Shown: in pieces, positions 45,297 through 53,282 of the stretch
Layout: each line of letters starts with the position of its first letter
How positions within the stretch are numbered: the stretch's first letter is position 1
Assembly: GCF_004340685.1 (NCBI RefSeq)
Contig: NZ_SLUN01000005.1
Location: 171,279 to 235,278 of the forward strand
Direction: 5' to 3'
Length of the DNA: 64,000 nt
Source of the DNA: Hydrogenispora ethanolica
GTDB taxonomy: Bacteria > Bacillota > UBA4882 > UBA8346
Program-made: the position numbers and the translations under genes
The notes under the pieces: model-generated
Seen by the model: the letters and a program-made list of their open reading frames with translations, nothing else
Told to the model about the DNA's origin: nothing
Databases searched by the model: none

Positions 45297-45918
45297 TGCT
45301 TTGGGAGAGACCCTCTACATGGTGGGCGTTTCCCTGGCCCTGTCGGCCGTCTTCGGCATCCCCCTCGGCGTACTGCTGGTCATCACCGGCCCGGGCCATA
45401 TCCGGCCCAACCGGGCGATCCACGGCACGCTGGCCGCGTTGATCAATATCGGCCGCTCGCTGCCCTTCATCATCCTGCTGGTGGCGATCATTCCCTTCAC
45501 CCGGCTGCTGGTCGGCACCTCCATCGGCACTAACGGGGCGATCGTCCCGTTGACGGTGAGCGCCATTCCTTTCCTGGCCCGGCTGGTGGAGTCGGCCCTG
45601 CTGGAAGTGGACCGGGGCGTGATCGAGGCCGCCCAAGCCATGGGCGCCACCACCGGCCAGATCATCGGCAAGGTGCTGCTGGCCGAGGCCAAGTCCGGGC
45701 TGCTCCTGGGGCTGACGATCACCGCCGTCAGCCTGGTGGGCTACTCGGCCATGGCCGGAGCGGTCGGCGGCGGCGGCCTGGGCGATCTGGCGATCCGTTT
45801 CGGTTATCAGCGCTTTCAGCCCGAGGTGATGCTGGCCACGGTCATCGTCCTCGTCATCCTGGTCCAGGGGGTCCAGTCCCTCGGCGACTGGGGGGCGCGC
45901 CGCTTGAAACGGCGCTAG
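45262..45918 (+). CDS. metI: Methionine ABC transporter permease
   Basis: A 218-residue permease with five membrane helices and the coupling loop VIEAAQAMGATTGQIIGKVLLAEA. It matches MetI/MetP of D- and L-methionine importers. The GAGGTG site lies inside metN. Note that the name metI is also used for the enzyme at 41791 in Bacillus nomenclature; the permease is metP there. Confidence 0.9.
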   Translation: MLNPQLWNLLVNALGETLYMVGVSLALSAVFGIPLGVLLVITGPGHIRPNRAIHGTLAALINIGRSLPFIILLVAIIPFTRLLVGTSIGTNGAIVPLTVSAIPFLARLVESALLEVDRGVIEAAQAMGATTGQIIGKVLLAEAKSGLLLGLTITAVSLVGYSAMAGAVGGGGLGDLAIRFGYQRFQPEVMLATVIVLVILVQGVQSLGDWGARRLKRR

Positions 45919-45947
45919 GCCGCAGCGTCGAATCCGACCCGCAGCGG

Positions 45948-46022
45948 TCGAAAGTCGCATGTCAAAGGTCGGGATGGTCTGTGAATGACTTCGGACCTTA
46001 ACCCTTCGACTTTGAACTTAAG
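45948..46022. repeat. Decayed copy of the GACTTTCGACTT repeat family
   Basis: GGTCGAAAGTCGCATGTC at the left and CCTTCGACTTTGAACTT at the right repeat the core of the array at 8.8-9.35 kb, again with the A/G strand first and its complement after. It sits between two genes of one operon. Confidence 0.6.
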
Positions 46023-46043
46023 AATTACTAAGGAGGAATTTAC

Positions 46044-46844
46044 ATGTCCAAAAAATTAGTGAGCCTCATTTTGGCGGCCCTGGCCGCAGTCGTTCTCTCC
46101 GGAAGCCTGGCGCTGGTGAGCGCGGCGACCGTGTTAAAGGTGGGCGCCTCGCCGACGCCACATACCCAGATCCTGGAGCAGATCAAGCCGCTCCTGGCCA
46201 AAGACGGGATCACCCTGCAGGTCATCGAGTTCCAGGACTATGTCCAGCCCAATATCGCCCTGGCCGAAGGGGAGCTGGACGCCAACTTTTTTCAGCACGT
46301 CCCGTACCTGAACCAGTTCTGCAAGGACCGCAATCTCGACCTGACCTCCATCGCCAAGGTCCACGTCGAGCCGCTCGGGGTCTATTCCAGCAAGCTCAAG
46401 TCCCTCCGCCAGCTCAAGGAGAAAGCCATCGTCGCCATACCCAACGATCCGACCAACGGCGGCCGCGCTTTGTTGCTGCTGCAACGGGCCAAACTGATCC
46501 AGCTGCGCAAGGACGCCGGCCTGGCAGCCACCGAGCTGGATATCGCGAAGAATCCCAAGCAATTGCAGATCAAGCCGCTGGAGGCCGCGCAGCTGGCCCG
46601 GTCGCTGGCGGATGTGGACATCGCGGTCATCAACACCAACTACGCCCTCGCCGCCAAGCTGGTCCCGACCAAGGACGCCCTGTTCATCGAGGATAAAAAT
46701 TCGCCCTACGCCAACATCCTGGCGGTCCGGACCAAGGACAAAAATAATCCGGCCCTGCAAAAGCTGGCCAAGGCCTTAAACAGCAAGATCGTCAGGGACT
46801 ACATCGTCAAAACCTATCAGGGCAGCATTGTGCCGGCGTTTTAG
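46044..46844 (+). CDS. metQ: Methionine ABC transporter substrate-binding protein
   Basis: A 266-residue NlpA/MetQ-family binding protein. The N-terminus is a signal peptide (MSKKLVSLILAALAAVV) with cleavage near VSAA, and there is no lipobox cysteine, unlike most MetQ proteins, which are lipoproteins. The mature domain starts VLKVGASPTPH and has ANFFQHVPYL and AIPNDPTNGGRAL, family signatures. TAAGGAGG lies before the ATG. It completes metNIQ. Confidence 0.9.
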   Translation: MSKKLVSLILAALAAVVLSGSLALVSAATVLKVGASPTPHTQILEQIKPLLAKDGITLQVIEFQDYVQPNIALAEGELDANFFQHVPYLNQFCKDRNLDLTSIAKVHVEPLGVYSSKLKSLRQLKEKAIVAIPNDPTNGGRALLLLQRAKLIQLRKDAGLAATELDIAKNPKQLQIKPLEAAQLARSLADVDIAVINTNYALAAKLVPTKDALFIEDKNSPYANILAVRTKDKNNPALQKLAKALNSKIVRDYIVKTYQGSIVPAF

Positions 46845-46890
46845 GCATCATCGCCGAGACGGAGTTGAATTCGACCTATATCGTCGCCGA

Positions 46891-46924
46891 AGCGCCCCGA
46901 GACAATCATCCGGGGCGCTTTTCT
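46891..46924 (+). terminator. Intrinsic terminator after metQ
   Basis: AGCGCCCC and GGGGCGCT with a 13-nt loop, followed by TTTTCT. The remaining intergenic stretch to 47106 shows no gene. Confidence 0.85.
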
Positions 46925-47106
46925 ATGGGGTTATCACTGGACCCGCTGGTTCTTCTCCAGCTTGGCTTGGGGATATTGCTGAGGGATATTCAAAAAGGCG
47001 GCGGGGGGTTTATCTTCACCGCCAGCCGCGGAATGATCTTGCCCAACTCGGCAAGTTTGCCGGGCTGTTGTTTTGCGGGAGGCTGTTTTTGGTTGCGGTG
47101 TGGCGG

Positions 47107-49047
47107 CTATGGCCGATCCGCCACCAGGATCCCGTAAGGCGGAAGCGTCAAGGCGGTTTCCTCGGCCGCGAACTGTTGGGCCGCGCCGCGGTCATCCAGC
47201 AAGGAGCAGGGGTCATTCAACGCCGCTGCCAGATGAGGCGAATCGAGGACCCGTACTCTGGCGGAGCCGGCCCACCCCTTGAGCCGGACGGGTTGCGGCT
47301 CGCCGCTGTGATTGACCAGGATCAAGCGGGAACGTCCGTCGCGGTTCAGGATAAAACCGGAAACCGCCAGCGGATCGCCGGAGTCCAGGGGGACCGCCCG
47401 GCCGCCCCGGAATTCGCCGACCCAGGCCAGGCTGAAATAGAGCGGGAAAACCGCGCCGGGGAGAGACGGAAACAGGGCGGGCGATGGCGAGCCGGCCGGC
47501 CGTTCCATCACCCCGAGCCAGCCGGTGGTCTCGTAATAGGTGGCCGCGGCGGCGCCGCCCTCGGCCAGCGCCAGGATGCTGCCCAGGGTCCAGCCGGCGC
47601 CGAACAGCGAGAGCTGCCTGGTGTCGACCTGCGGCGGCAATTCGCCGCCGGGGAGATGGGCCGGAGCGGTCCGCGAAGCGGATTTCGGGCGTTTCTTGAA
47701 GGTGACCGGCGAGACCCAGACCGGCTTGGACCCGGCGAAGGCCCGGGCGCTCTCCAGATTGGCCCGCTGCCCCGCGAAACTCTCGATCAGAGAAGCGTTG
47801 TCGAAGGCGTGCACCTGCGGGGTGGTGGAGTAGGCGACGAAGTCGCAGGCAGCCAGCGGCGGACGCTCCCGGTTCAGCTCGGTGAAGTAGCCGTCGGTGC
47901 CGCCGCCGATGGGTAGCGCCGGGTCGTATTCGGCCAGGATTTCCCGGGCCAGCCGAAGTTCGGCGGCGCGGGTCGAGGGGACGCCGTCCCGGAGCACCAA
48001 CACGCCGGCCAGCCGGGGACGGGACGCCTGGAGCAGCGAGTGGAACTGGGCCAATTCATGCTCCGGATCCTCCGCCAGATGCAGGGCCACGAACAGGGGA
48101 ACGTCGATCGCGGCCGCGTCCCGGGCGGCCCTCTCTAGCAGCGGTGCGGCATCCGGCCGTTCCGGACGGAGTTCCAGCCGCAAGTGGCTCAGGTTCAGGC
48201 GGCGCAGCCGTTTGATCTCCCCCGCCGACCAGGGTTCGGCGGGTACGGCATATCCCAGTCCCAGACTGGGCAGGGCCAATTCAAGCCCGGAGCGGGGCGC
48301 GAGCCGGACCGCTTCCGCCGGCCGTGGGGGCGGGAGCACGGCGGATAGCCGGCCTTGGAGCCGGATGGCGACGGCCTGCCGGATCCGCGTTCCGGTGAGG
48401 ACTTCGGCCGGCAGCGGCCGGTCCAGCGGAGTGCAGTAGGTTTTGTAGGAGGCGTCGCTCCAGTTGCGCTGGTCCTCCATTTCAAAGCTGTCGCCGGTGC
48501 AGCGGATGACGGCTTCGACCCCCGGCAGCACCGGATGCTCGATCTGGCGGATCTGCTTGAACGGCTGGTGCGGCGCGATCCGCACCGGGAAGAGCCCGGC
48601 CAGTTTGACCCCGTCCACCTGCTCCACCGCGCAGGCGACGCCCGCCAGCGTGTCCGGGTGGAGCACGCAAAAGCCGATCCGGTTGCGCAGGAAGGACGAA
48701 TGGGCCGTCCCGTCCATCGTAAACTCGATGCTGCTGTCGGAGCGGCCGCTGATGGCGCCGCGCCAGGAGAAATCGATGCCGTTCCGTTGGTGGCGGGCCA
48801 GAAAAGCGATGCGGAAGGAATCGGCCCGGACATCCAGGGTCAGTTCCGAGAGTTTGGCGGGAATGGTATCCCAATTGCGGTCGCGCAGCGCCATATAGAC
48901 GCGGCGGACCACCTCGACCTCGCCCAGCCGGATGGAACGGATTCCGCCGTCCTGATAGAAGAGGGAAAGCTGCCCGGCCCGCAGCGGGACCGGCGGGTCG
49001 ACGGGCTGACTGAGGCCGGAGTCATACATGCTGACTGGATCGTTCAT
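47107..49047 (-). CDS. D-apionate lactonase (ApnL)-like protein
   Basis: A 646-residue cytoplasmic protein. The N-terminal region carries VVRRVYMALRDRNWDTIP, FLRNRIGFCVLHP, FEMEDQRNWSDASYKTYC, which I associate with the ApnL family that hydrolyses D-apionolactone in apiose breakdown. A TIM-barrel-like middle (~270-520) and a C-terminal beta domain follow, giving glycosidase-like architecture. No other apiose gene is near. It is preceded on its own strand by an AT-rich gap. The assignment rests on remembered family motifs. Confidence 0.6.
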   Translation of the reverse strand: MNDPVSMYDSGLSQPVDPPVPLRAGQLSLFYQDGGIRSIRLGEVEVVRRVYMALRDRNWDTIPAKLSELTLDVRADSFRIAFLARHQRNGIDFSWRGAISGRSDSSIEFTMDGTAHSSFLRNRIGFCVLHPDTLAGVACAVEQVDGVKLAGLFPVRIAPHQPFKQIRQIEHPVLPGVEAVIRCTGDSFEMEDQRNWSDASYKTYCTPLDRPLPAEVLTGTRIRQAVAIRLQGRLSAVLPPPRPAEAVRLAPRSGLELALPSLGLGYAVPAEPWSAGEIKRLRRLNLSHLRLELRPERPDAAPLLERAARDAAAIDVPLFVALHLAEDPEHELAQFHSLLQASRPRLAGVLVLRDGVPSTRAAELRLAREILAEYDPALPIGGGTDGYFTELNRERPPLAACDFVAYSTTPQVHAFDNASLIESFAGQRANLESARAFAGSKPVWVSPVTFKKRPKSASRTAPAHLPGGELPPQVDTRQLSLFGAGWTLGSILALAEGGAAAATYYETTGWLGVMERPAGSPSPALFPSLPGAVFPLYFSLAWVGEFRGGRAVPLDSGDPLAVSGFILNRDGRSRLILVNHSGEPQPVRLKGWAGSARVRVLDSPHLAAALNDPCSLLDDRGAAQQFAAEETALTLPPYGILVADRP

Positions 49048-49453
49048 CAGGCATTGCCCCTTTCGGACGGAATTGGGACGCCGGGAGCGGCTTCGGCCGG
49101 ACGTACGCTCTCATCCGCCGCAGATATCCGAAAAAAATTCCTGAAATACTTAAAATTAATACTATGCCCCCCGGCAGAGCCTGTCAAGGGATAGTTACCG
49201 GAAAGCGGCCGGGGACGCCTCTGGTTCATTTTTCATGGCGGGATATGGAAATTAAAAAGAATTTTGTAAATTTCTTATGAAAATAATAAAATAGTGCGCC
49301 AAATTGTCCAACTTGACAGCCAATTGCCGGTAATTTACAATGAATTTAAATGGTTTGATGGATTTTTACTATTTTATGTAATATTTAGTCTAATATTGTA
49401 AAAACGACTGATTGGATCATTTTTTCATTCCGGAGGAGCGAGGAGCGACCTTC

Positions 49454-49897
49454 ATGAATGCCAAGGGTTTCACGCTGATCGAGATCATGATCGTCCTCGC
49501 CATCCTGGGGGTCCTGGCCGGGTTGGCCGGCATGAGCTATTCGGCGGCCAGCGACGGCTATGCCCTGACCAGCGGCGCCGAGCAGCTGGCGCAGCAGCTT
49601 AAGAACGCCCGCACCGAGGCGCTGGCCCGCAATACGGCGGTGGAGTTCGCCGCGGCGGACGGCGGATTCTATACGATCCGCGTCGTGGGCGGAGCGGTAT
49701 TGAGCGGGCGGATCGTGCTCGGCCGGGCGGCCGTGGATCTGAGCTTGACTTTTGAGCACTTAAACGGCGCGGCGGTCCGTTTTGACCGCTGGGGCGCGGT
49801 GCAGAACGCCAGCGGCGGCACGCCCGCGCTGACCCTCGTCAAGGGGACGGGGCGGCGGACGGTGACCGTCGAGATTGCCACCGGCTATGTCCATTGA
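49454..49897 (+). CDS. Pseudopilin (GspH/FimT-like)
   Basis: A 147-residue prepilin. The type III signal is MNAKG followed by FTLIEIMIVLAILGVL, with Gly/Phe cleavage and Glu at +5, then a globular domain. It heads four pilin-like genes, so it is a minor pilin of a type IV pilus or related system. GGAGGAG lies ahead of the ATG. The AT-rich 49048-49453 stretch upstream has no other gene that I can see and probably holds the promoters of this cluster. Confidence 0.85.
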   Translation: MNAKGFTLIEIMIVLAILGVLAGLAGMSYSAASDGYALTSGAEQLAQQLKNARTEALARNTAVEFAAADGGFYTIRVVGGAVLSGRIVLGRAAVDLSLTFEHLNGAAVRFDRWGAVQNASGGTPALTLVKGTGRRTVTVEIATGYVH

Positions 49898-49925
49898 GCG
49901 GGGCGGGCGCACGGAGAGGAAGATT

Positions 49926-50363
49926 ATGCGCAACCAGAATGGTTTCAGCCTGATTGAGGTGATCATCGCCGTGGCCCTGCTGGGGGTCATTGCCTTGCTG
50001 GCGGCGGTCCCCGCCTTCCAGCCCGATCTCTACCGGGTCAATGTCGCGGACCAGCTGGCCGAGGAGCAGATCGAGATCTGCCGCAATGAGGAATTCGAGG
50101 CGCTGGCCAATAGCAGCAGCCAGCGGACGGTCACCACCCGGGGCGTCGCCGTCAGCTACACCGTGGGGGTCAGTGTGGAGGGTTTGAATCTGAACCCCGC
50201 CGCCCTCTCCGCAACGGCGTCCACCCCGCTCGACCGGGCGCTGACGGCGGCGGAGCCGGAGCCGGACGGGAGCCTCGATCCGCAATTGAAACGGGTGACG
50301 GTCGCGGTCTCCGCCGGCGGAACAGTGCTGGCCCGGCGCAGCGCGCTGCTTTACCCGGAGTGA
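49926..50363 (+). CDS. Pseudopilin (PilV/GspI-like)
   Basis: A 145-residue prepilin: MRNQNG then FSLIEVIIAVALLGVIALL, with Gly cleavage and Glu at +5. A short globular domain follows. It sits 28 bp after the first pilin and overlaps the next frame. Confidence 0.82.
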   Translation: MRNQNGFSLIEVIIAVALLGVIALLAAVPAFQPDLYRVNVADQLAEEQIEICRNEEFEALANSSSQRTVTTRGVAVSYTVGVSVEGLNLNPAALSATASTPLDRALTAAEPEPDGSLDPQLKRVTVAVSAGGTVLARRSALLYPE

Positions 50364-50368
50364 GGTGC

Positions 50369-50827
50369 ATGATGGTGCCCAAGCGTAACCAAGCCGGCTT
50401 TACCCTGATCGATCTTCTGCTGGCCTGCGCGATTCTGAGCTTTCTGCTGCTGGGAACGGCGCAGATCATCCGGGTCTCCTGCGCCGGCTTGGAGCTGAAC
50501 CGCAACGCCGCCGGGGCGTTCGAGGACGCCAACCACGCCATGGCGCTGATGGTACGGGAGATCCGCCGCAGCCAGGCCGGCAAGCTGACCATCCGTTCGG
50601 CGACTGATCTCGCGGCGACTGATCTGGACGAGGTGACGACCGAATTCTACTGGTCGGACGGCAAGCTGTACCGCAGGAGCGGCGGGGTCACCACGTTATT
50701 GGCGCAGAATGTCAGCGCCTTTCAGGTCAGCCAGGGGGAGGCCGCGCCCCTGGTGCGGCTCAGGCTGACCGTTGCGAATGGGGCCGACGCGGTGCAGCTG
50801 CAAGAGACGGTCCGGCCGCGCAATTGA
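50369..50827 (+). CDS. Pseudopilin (PilW/GspJ-like) with Asp at +5
   Basis: A 152-residue prepilin with VPKRNQAG then FTLIDLLLACAILSFLLL. The residue at +5 after the processing site is Asp rather than the nearly invariant Glu. The rest, with MALMVREIRRSQAGKLTI, resembles PilW/GspJ minor pilins. +5 Glu normally helps N-methylation and subunit docking; a pilus-tip subunit can tolerate change there. Confidence 0.8.
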   Translation: MMVPKRNQAGFTLIDLLLACAILSFLLLGTAQIIRVSCAGLELNRNAAGAFEDANHAMALMVREIRRSQAGKLTIRSATDLAATDLDEVTTEFYWSDGKLYRRSGGVTTLLAQNVSAFQVSQGEAAPLVRLRLTVANGADAVQLQETVRPRN

Positions 50828-50896
50828 GCGGCTTCACATGGCATCTCATGAGGAAATACTGGTTTGGCGAAGCGGAGCATGAGGAGGATGGACGCC

Positions 50897-52063
50897 GTGG
50901 ATGGGACGAACGCCGGGAAAGCCCGGGCCGCCGGATCGGAACAGGGCATCGCGCTGGTGGTGGTCCTGATCGTGCTGGTCATCGTCTGCCTGACCCTCCT
51001 GGCTGCGTCGACCATCGTCAAGACCCAGCTGAACGCCTTTAGCACCGCCGGAGCCACGTCCCTGGCCGTGACCCGGGCCGAGGACGGCCTGGCGCTGGCC
51101 TACGCCCGCCTGCGCGCCGGGGATAGTACGTTTCAGCCGGGACGGAGCGATTTCCGGGTCACCACTCCCGACGGCTGGACCATCCGGGTGGAATATCTGG
51201 CCACCACCCCCGCCAGCGTCCGGGCCACCGCAAGCCGCGGCAAATTCAGCCGGACCGTCCAGGCCGACGTGACGGAAGCTGAAGAGCCGCTGCCTTTCAA
51301 CGCGCACGGTTTCATGGCCGGCGCCGCCATGTCCATCACCAACGGCAGTTATTTCCTGAACGGCAACTCCCTTTACGCCGTGGAAAACCTCACCTTGAGC
51401 TCCTTCTCGATGGGCGGCACCGGCAGCCTGGTCAGCAGCAAGACGGTGAATGTCTCCAACGGTTCGCTGGCCAGCACGATCAAGACTTACTCGAATGCGG
51501 TGCGGGAAACGATTCCCGCGCCCAATTGGGACAGCTTCGCCGCCGATCCGTCCAAGATTTACCGGACCTATACCGTGAATGGCGGCACGTTGGACATTTC
51601 GGCCGACCTGATGAATGCCGGAGGGAAGATCATTTTAGTCCGGGTCACGGGAGGAAGCCCCGCCATCAAGGTGGGCGCCAACAGTTTCAGCAATAAAAAC
51701 GCCCTCATCGTGGTGCTGAAGGACGCCGCGGTCCGGGGCGACTCCGCCGTCCAACCCACCCTGACCCTCGGCAACGGCAATTATTCCGGCCAGATCAGCG
51801 CCTTCGTCGACGGCAAAGTCAATCTGAACAGCGGCAGTTTCAACACCAGCGGCGTCCTGTATGCCAGCGGCGATATCAGCCTGACGAACGGTTCTTTCCG
51901 ACTGACCGGCGGCGTGGTCAGCCAGAGTCGGATCACCGTCACTTCGGTCAGCTTCGGCATCTATCAGCCTCAGTGGGACCTCTATCAACCCTACTTCGGC
52001 GGCTCCGGTTCCGGCTCGGGCGGCGGTTCGGGAACGCGGCTCACCCGTTGGCGCGAACCGTAA
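50897..52063 (+). CDS. PilX-type pilus assembly protein with beta-rich domain
   Basis: A ~388-residue protein with the PilX-like N-terminus GSEQGIALVVVLIVLVIVCLTLLAAS, one membrane helix. The long C-terminal region (~140-370) is rich in Ser/Asn/Gly and reads as repeated short strands (VSNGSLAST, LTLGNGNYSG, VNLNSGSFNTSG, ISLTNGSFRLTG), suggesting a beta-helix. GTG 50897 has AGGAGG 9 nt upstream; ATGs at 50879 and 50888 are alternatives. It is the last gene of the pilin cluster. Confidence 0.75.
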   Translation: MDGTNAGKARAAGSEQGIALVVVLIVLVIVCLTLLAASTIVKTQLNAFSTAGATSLAVTRAEDGLALAYARLRAGDSTFQPGRSDFRVTTPDGWTIRVEYLATTPASVRATASRGKFSRTVQADVTEAEEPLPFNAHGFMAGAAMSITNGSYFLNGNSLYAVENLTLSSFSMGGTGSLVSSKTVNVSNGSLASTIKTYSNAVRETIPAPNWDSFAADPSKIYRTYTVNGGTLDISADLMNAGGKIILVRVTGGSPAIKVGANSFSNKNALIVVLKDAAVRGDSAVQPTLTLGNGNYSGQISAFVDGKVNLNSGSFNTSGVLYASGDISLTNGSFRLTGGVVSQSRITVTSVSFGIYQPQWDLYQPYFGGSGSGSGGGSGTRLTRWREP

Positions 52064-52160
52064 TCCATTGTTAACCCGCCCGCTGGAATCATCTGGCAGG
52101 AAAACGGCGGGCCGCCGGCGAAAAGAGGCCGGAGAGCGACGATGAGCGGAGGTTTTGCCG

Positions 52161-52598
52161 ATGGATATCACGATTCGTCCGGCCGTCGGGAGCGATTTTC
52201 CCGCGGTTTTTGCGCTTTTTCACCAGCTTTGGCCGGGCCGGGAGCTGCATGAGGCGGCCATGAGCGCCGTCTTCGAACGGGGCCTGGCATCAGGGGCCGA
52301 CACCTATCTCTGCGCCGTGGCCGCCGGGAAAGTGGTCGGCTTTTGCGCTTATGCCGTGATGAACAACTTCTGGCAGGAAGGGCGGATCGCCTACATTTAC
52401 GCGATGATTGTGGACGAGGAGCTGCGGGGCCGGGGGTTCGGCGCGACGCTGCTGCGGCAGGCGATCGACTGCGCCCGGACGGCCGGCTGTAAGCGAATCG
52501 AGCTGGACTCGGGATTCCCCAGGGAAGGGGCGCACCGCTTTTACGAACGGCTCGGTTTCGAGAAGCGGGCCTTTTTATTCTCGCTGGAACTGGGCTGA
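52161..52598 (+). CDS. GNAT-family N-acetyltransferase
   Basis: A 145-residue GNAT. Acetyl-CoA binding motif A is VDEELRGRGFGATLLRQAI and motif B HRFYERLGFEKRAF. GGAGG lies 8 nt before ATG 52161. Acceptor unknown. Confidence 0.88.
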   Translation: MDITIRPAVGSDFPAVFALFHQLWPGRELHEAAMSAVFERGLASGADTYLCAVAAGKVVGFCAYAVMNNFWQEGRIAYIYAMIVDEELRGRGFGATLLRQAIDCARTAGCKRIELDSGFPREGAHRFYERLGFEKRAFLFSLELG

Positions 52599-52608
52599 GA
52601 CCCGGAAC

Positions 52609-52818
52609 GGTTCCGCCGGAGCCTGCGGCGGTCCTTGCCGGGGCCGGTGAAGAACCGCCGGCCGGTCCGGCGGAACCTCCGCAGCGTCGGGACGGACCGC
52701 CGCGGGCTTTAGCGGACCCTCCGGGGCGGATCGCGGCACCGCCGGCCGGTTGGCAAGGCCTGGCAACGGGGTTTTCGCCACCGCCGGACCGATCCACAGG
52801 AGTGGCGGCGCCGGCGGC
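52609..52818. repeat. Fourth 21-bp tandem array (GC-rich type)
   Basis: Ten consecutive units of exactly 21 bp from 52609 to 52818, each with a CCGCCGG-type core, such as AGAACCGCCGGCCGGTCCGG and GGCACCGCCGGCCGGTTGG. It fills the gap between the GNAT and SMR genes. Confidence 0.75.
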
Positions 52819-52851
52819 GGCCGGTCGGAATGGAAATGAGGTTGCATCGAG

Positions 52852-53172
52852 ATGAATTGGGTTTATTTGGGAGCGGCGATCCTGTTTGAGGTCGGCGGGA
52901 CCACCATGCTGAAGCTTTCGAACGGCTTTGCCAGGCTGCAATGGGCGATTCCGGCGCTGGCCCTGTACGCGGTGAGCTTTTTCGCGCTGTCCCTGGCGTT
53001 GCGGCGGATCGCGATCGGCGTGGCCTATGCGATATGGTCGGGGATCGGCATCGTTTTACTGGCAGGGATCGGGGCGGTTTATTTTCAGGAGACATTGAGC
53101 TGGGAAAAACTCTTCTTTATCGCGCTGATCCTGGTGGGAGTGGTCGGCCTCAATCTGGCCGGCGGCCATTAA
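52852..53172 (+). CDS. Small multidrug resistance (SMR) family efflux protein
   Basis: A 106-residue four-helix SMR protein (EmrE/QacE/Gdx type). The essential Glu is in LFEVGGTTML (residue 13). YAIWSGIGIV and later GVVGLNL are family patterns. It works as an antiparallel dimer that exchanges protons for cationic drugs or guanidinium. Confidence 0.9.
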   Translation: MNWVYLGAAILFEVGGTTMLKLSNGFARLQWAIPALALYAVSFFALSLALRRIAIGVAYAIWSGIGIVLLAGIGAVYFQETLSWEKLFFIALILVGVVGLNLAGGH

Positions 53173-53201
53173 AACGGTCCGCCGGCGCGGAATGCCAAAA
53201 A

Positions 53202-53231
53202 ACGAGGCGGCCCGGAAAGGGCCAGCCTCGT
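53202..53231 (-). terminator. Terminator between SMR and phosphorylase genes
   Basis: ACGAGGC-GGCCC and GGGCC-A-GCCTCGT pair; on the minus strand six T follow, so it best serves the phosphorylase gene but lies after both converging genes. Confidence 0.75.
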
Positions 53232-53282
53232 TTGGAAGGGGCGCGGCGTAAGGGCCGCGGCCCGTTTTAAAGCGTGAGTCGT

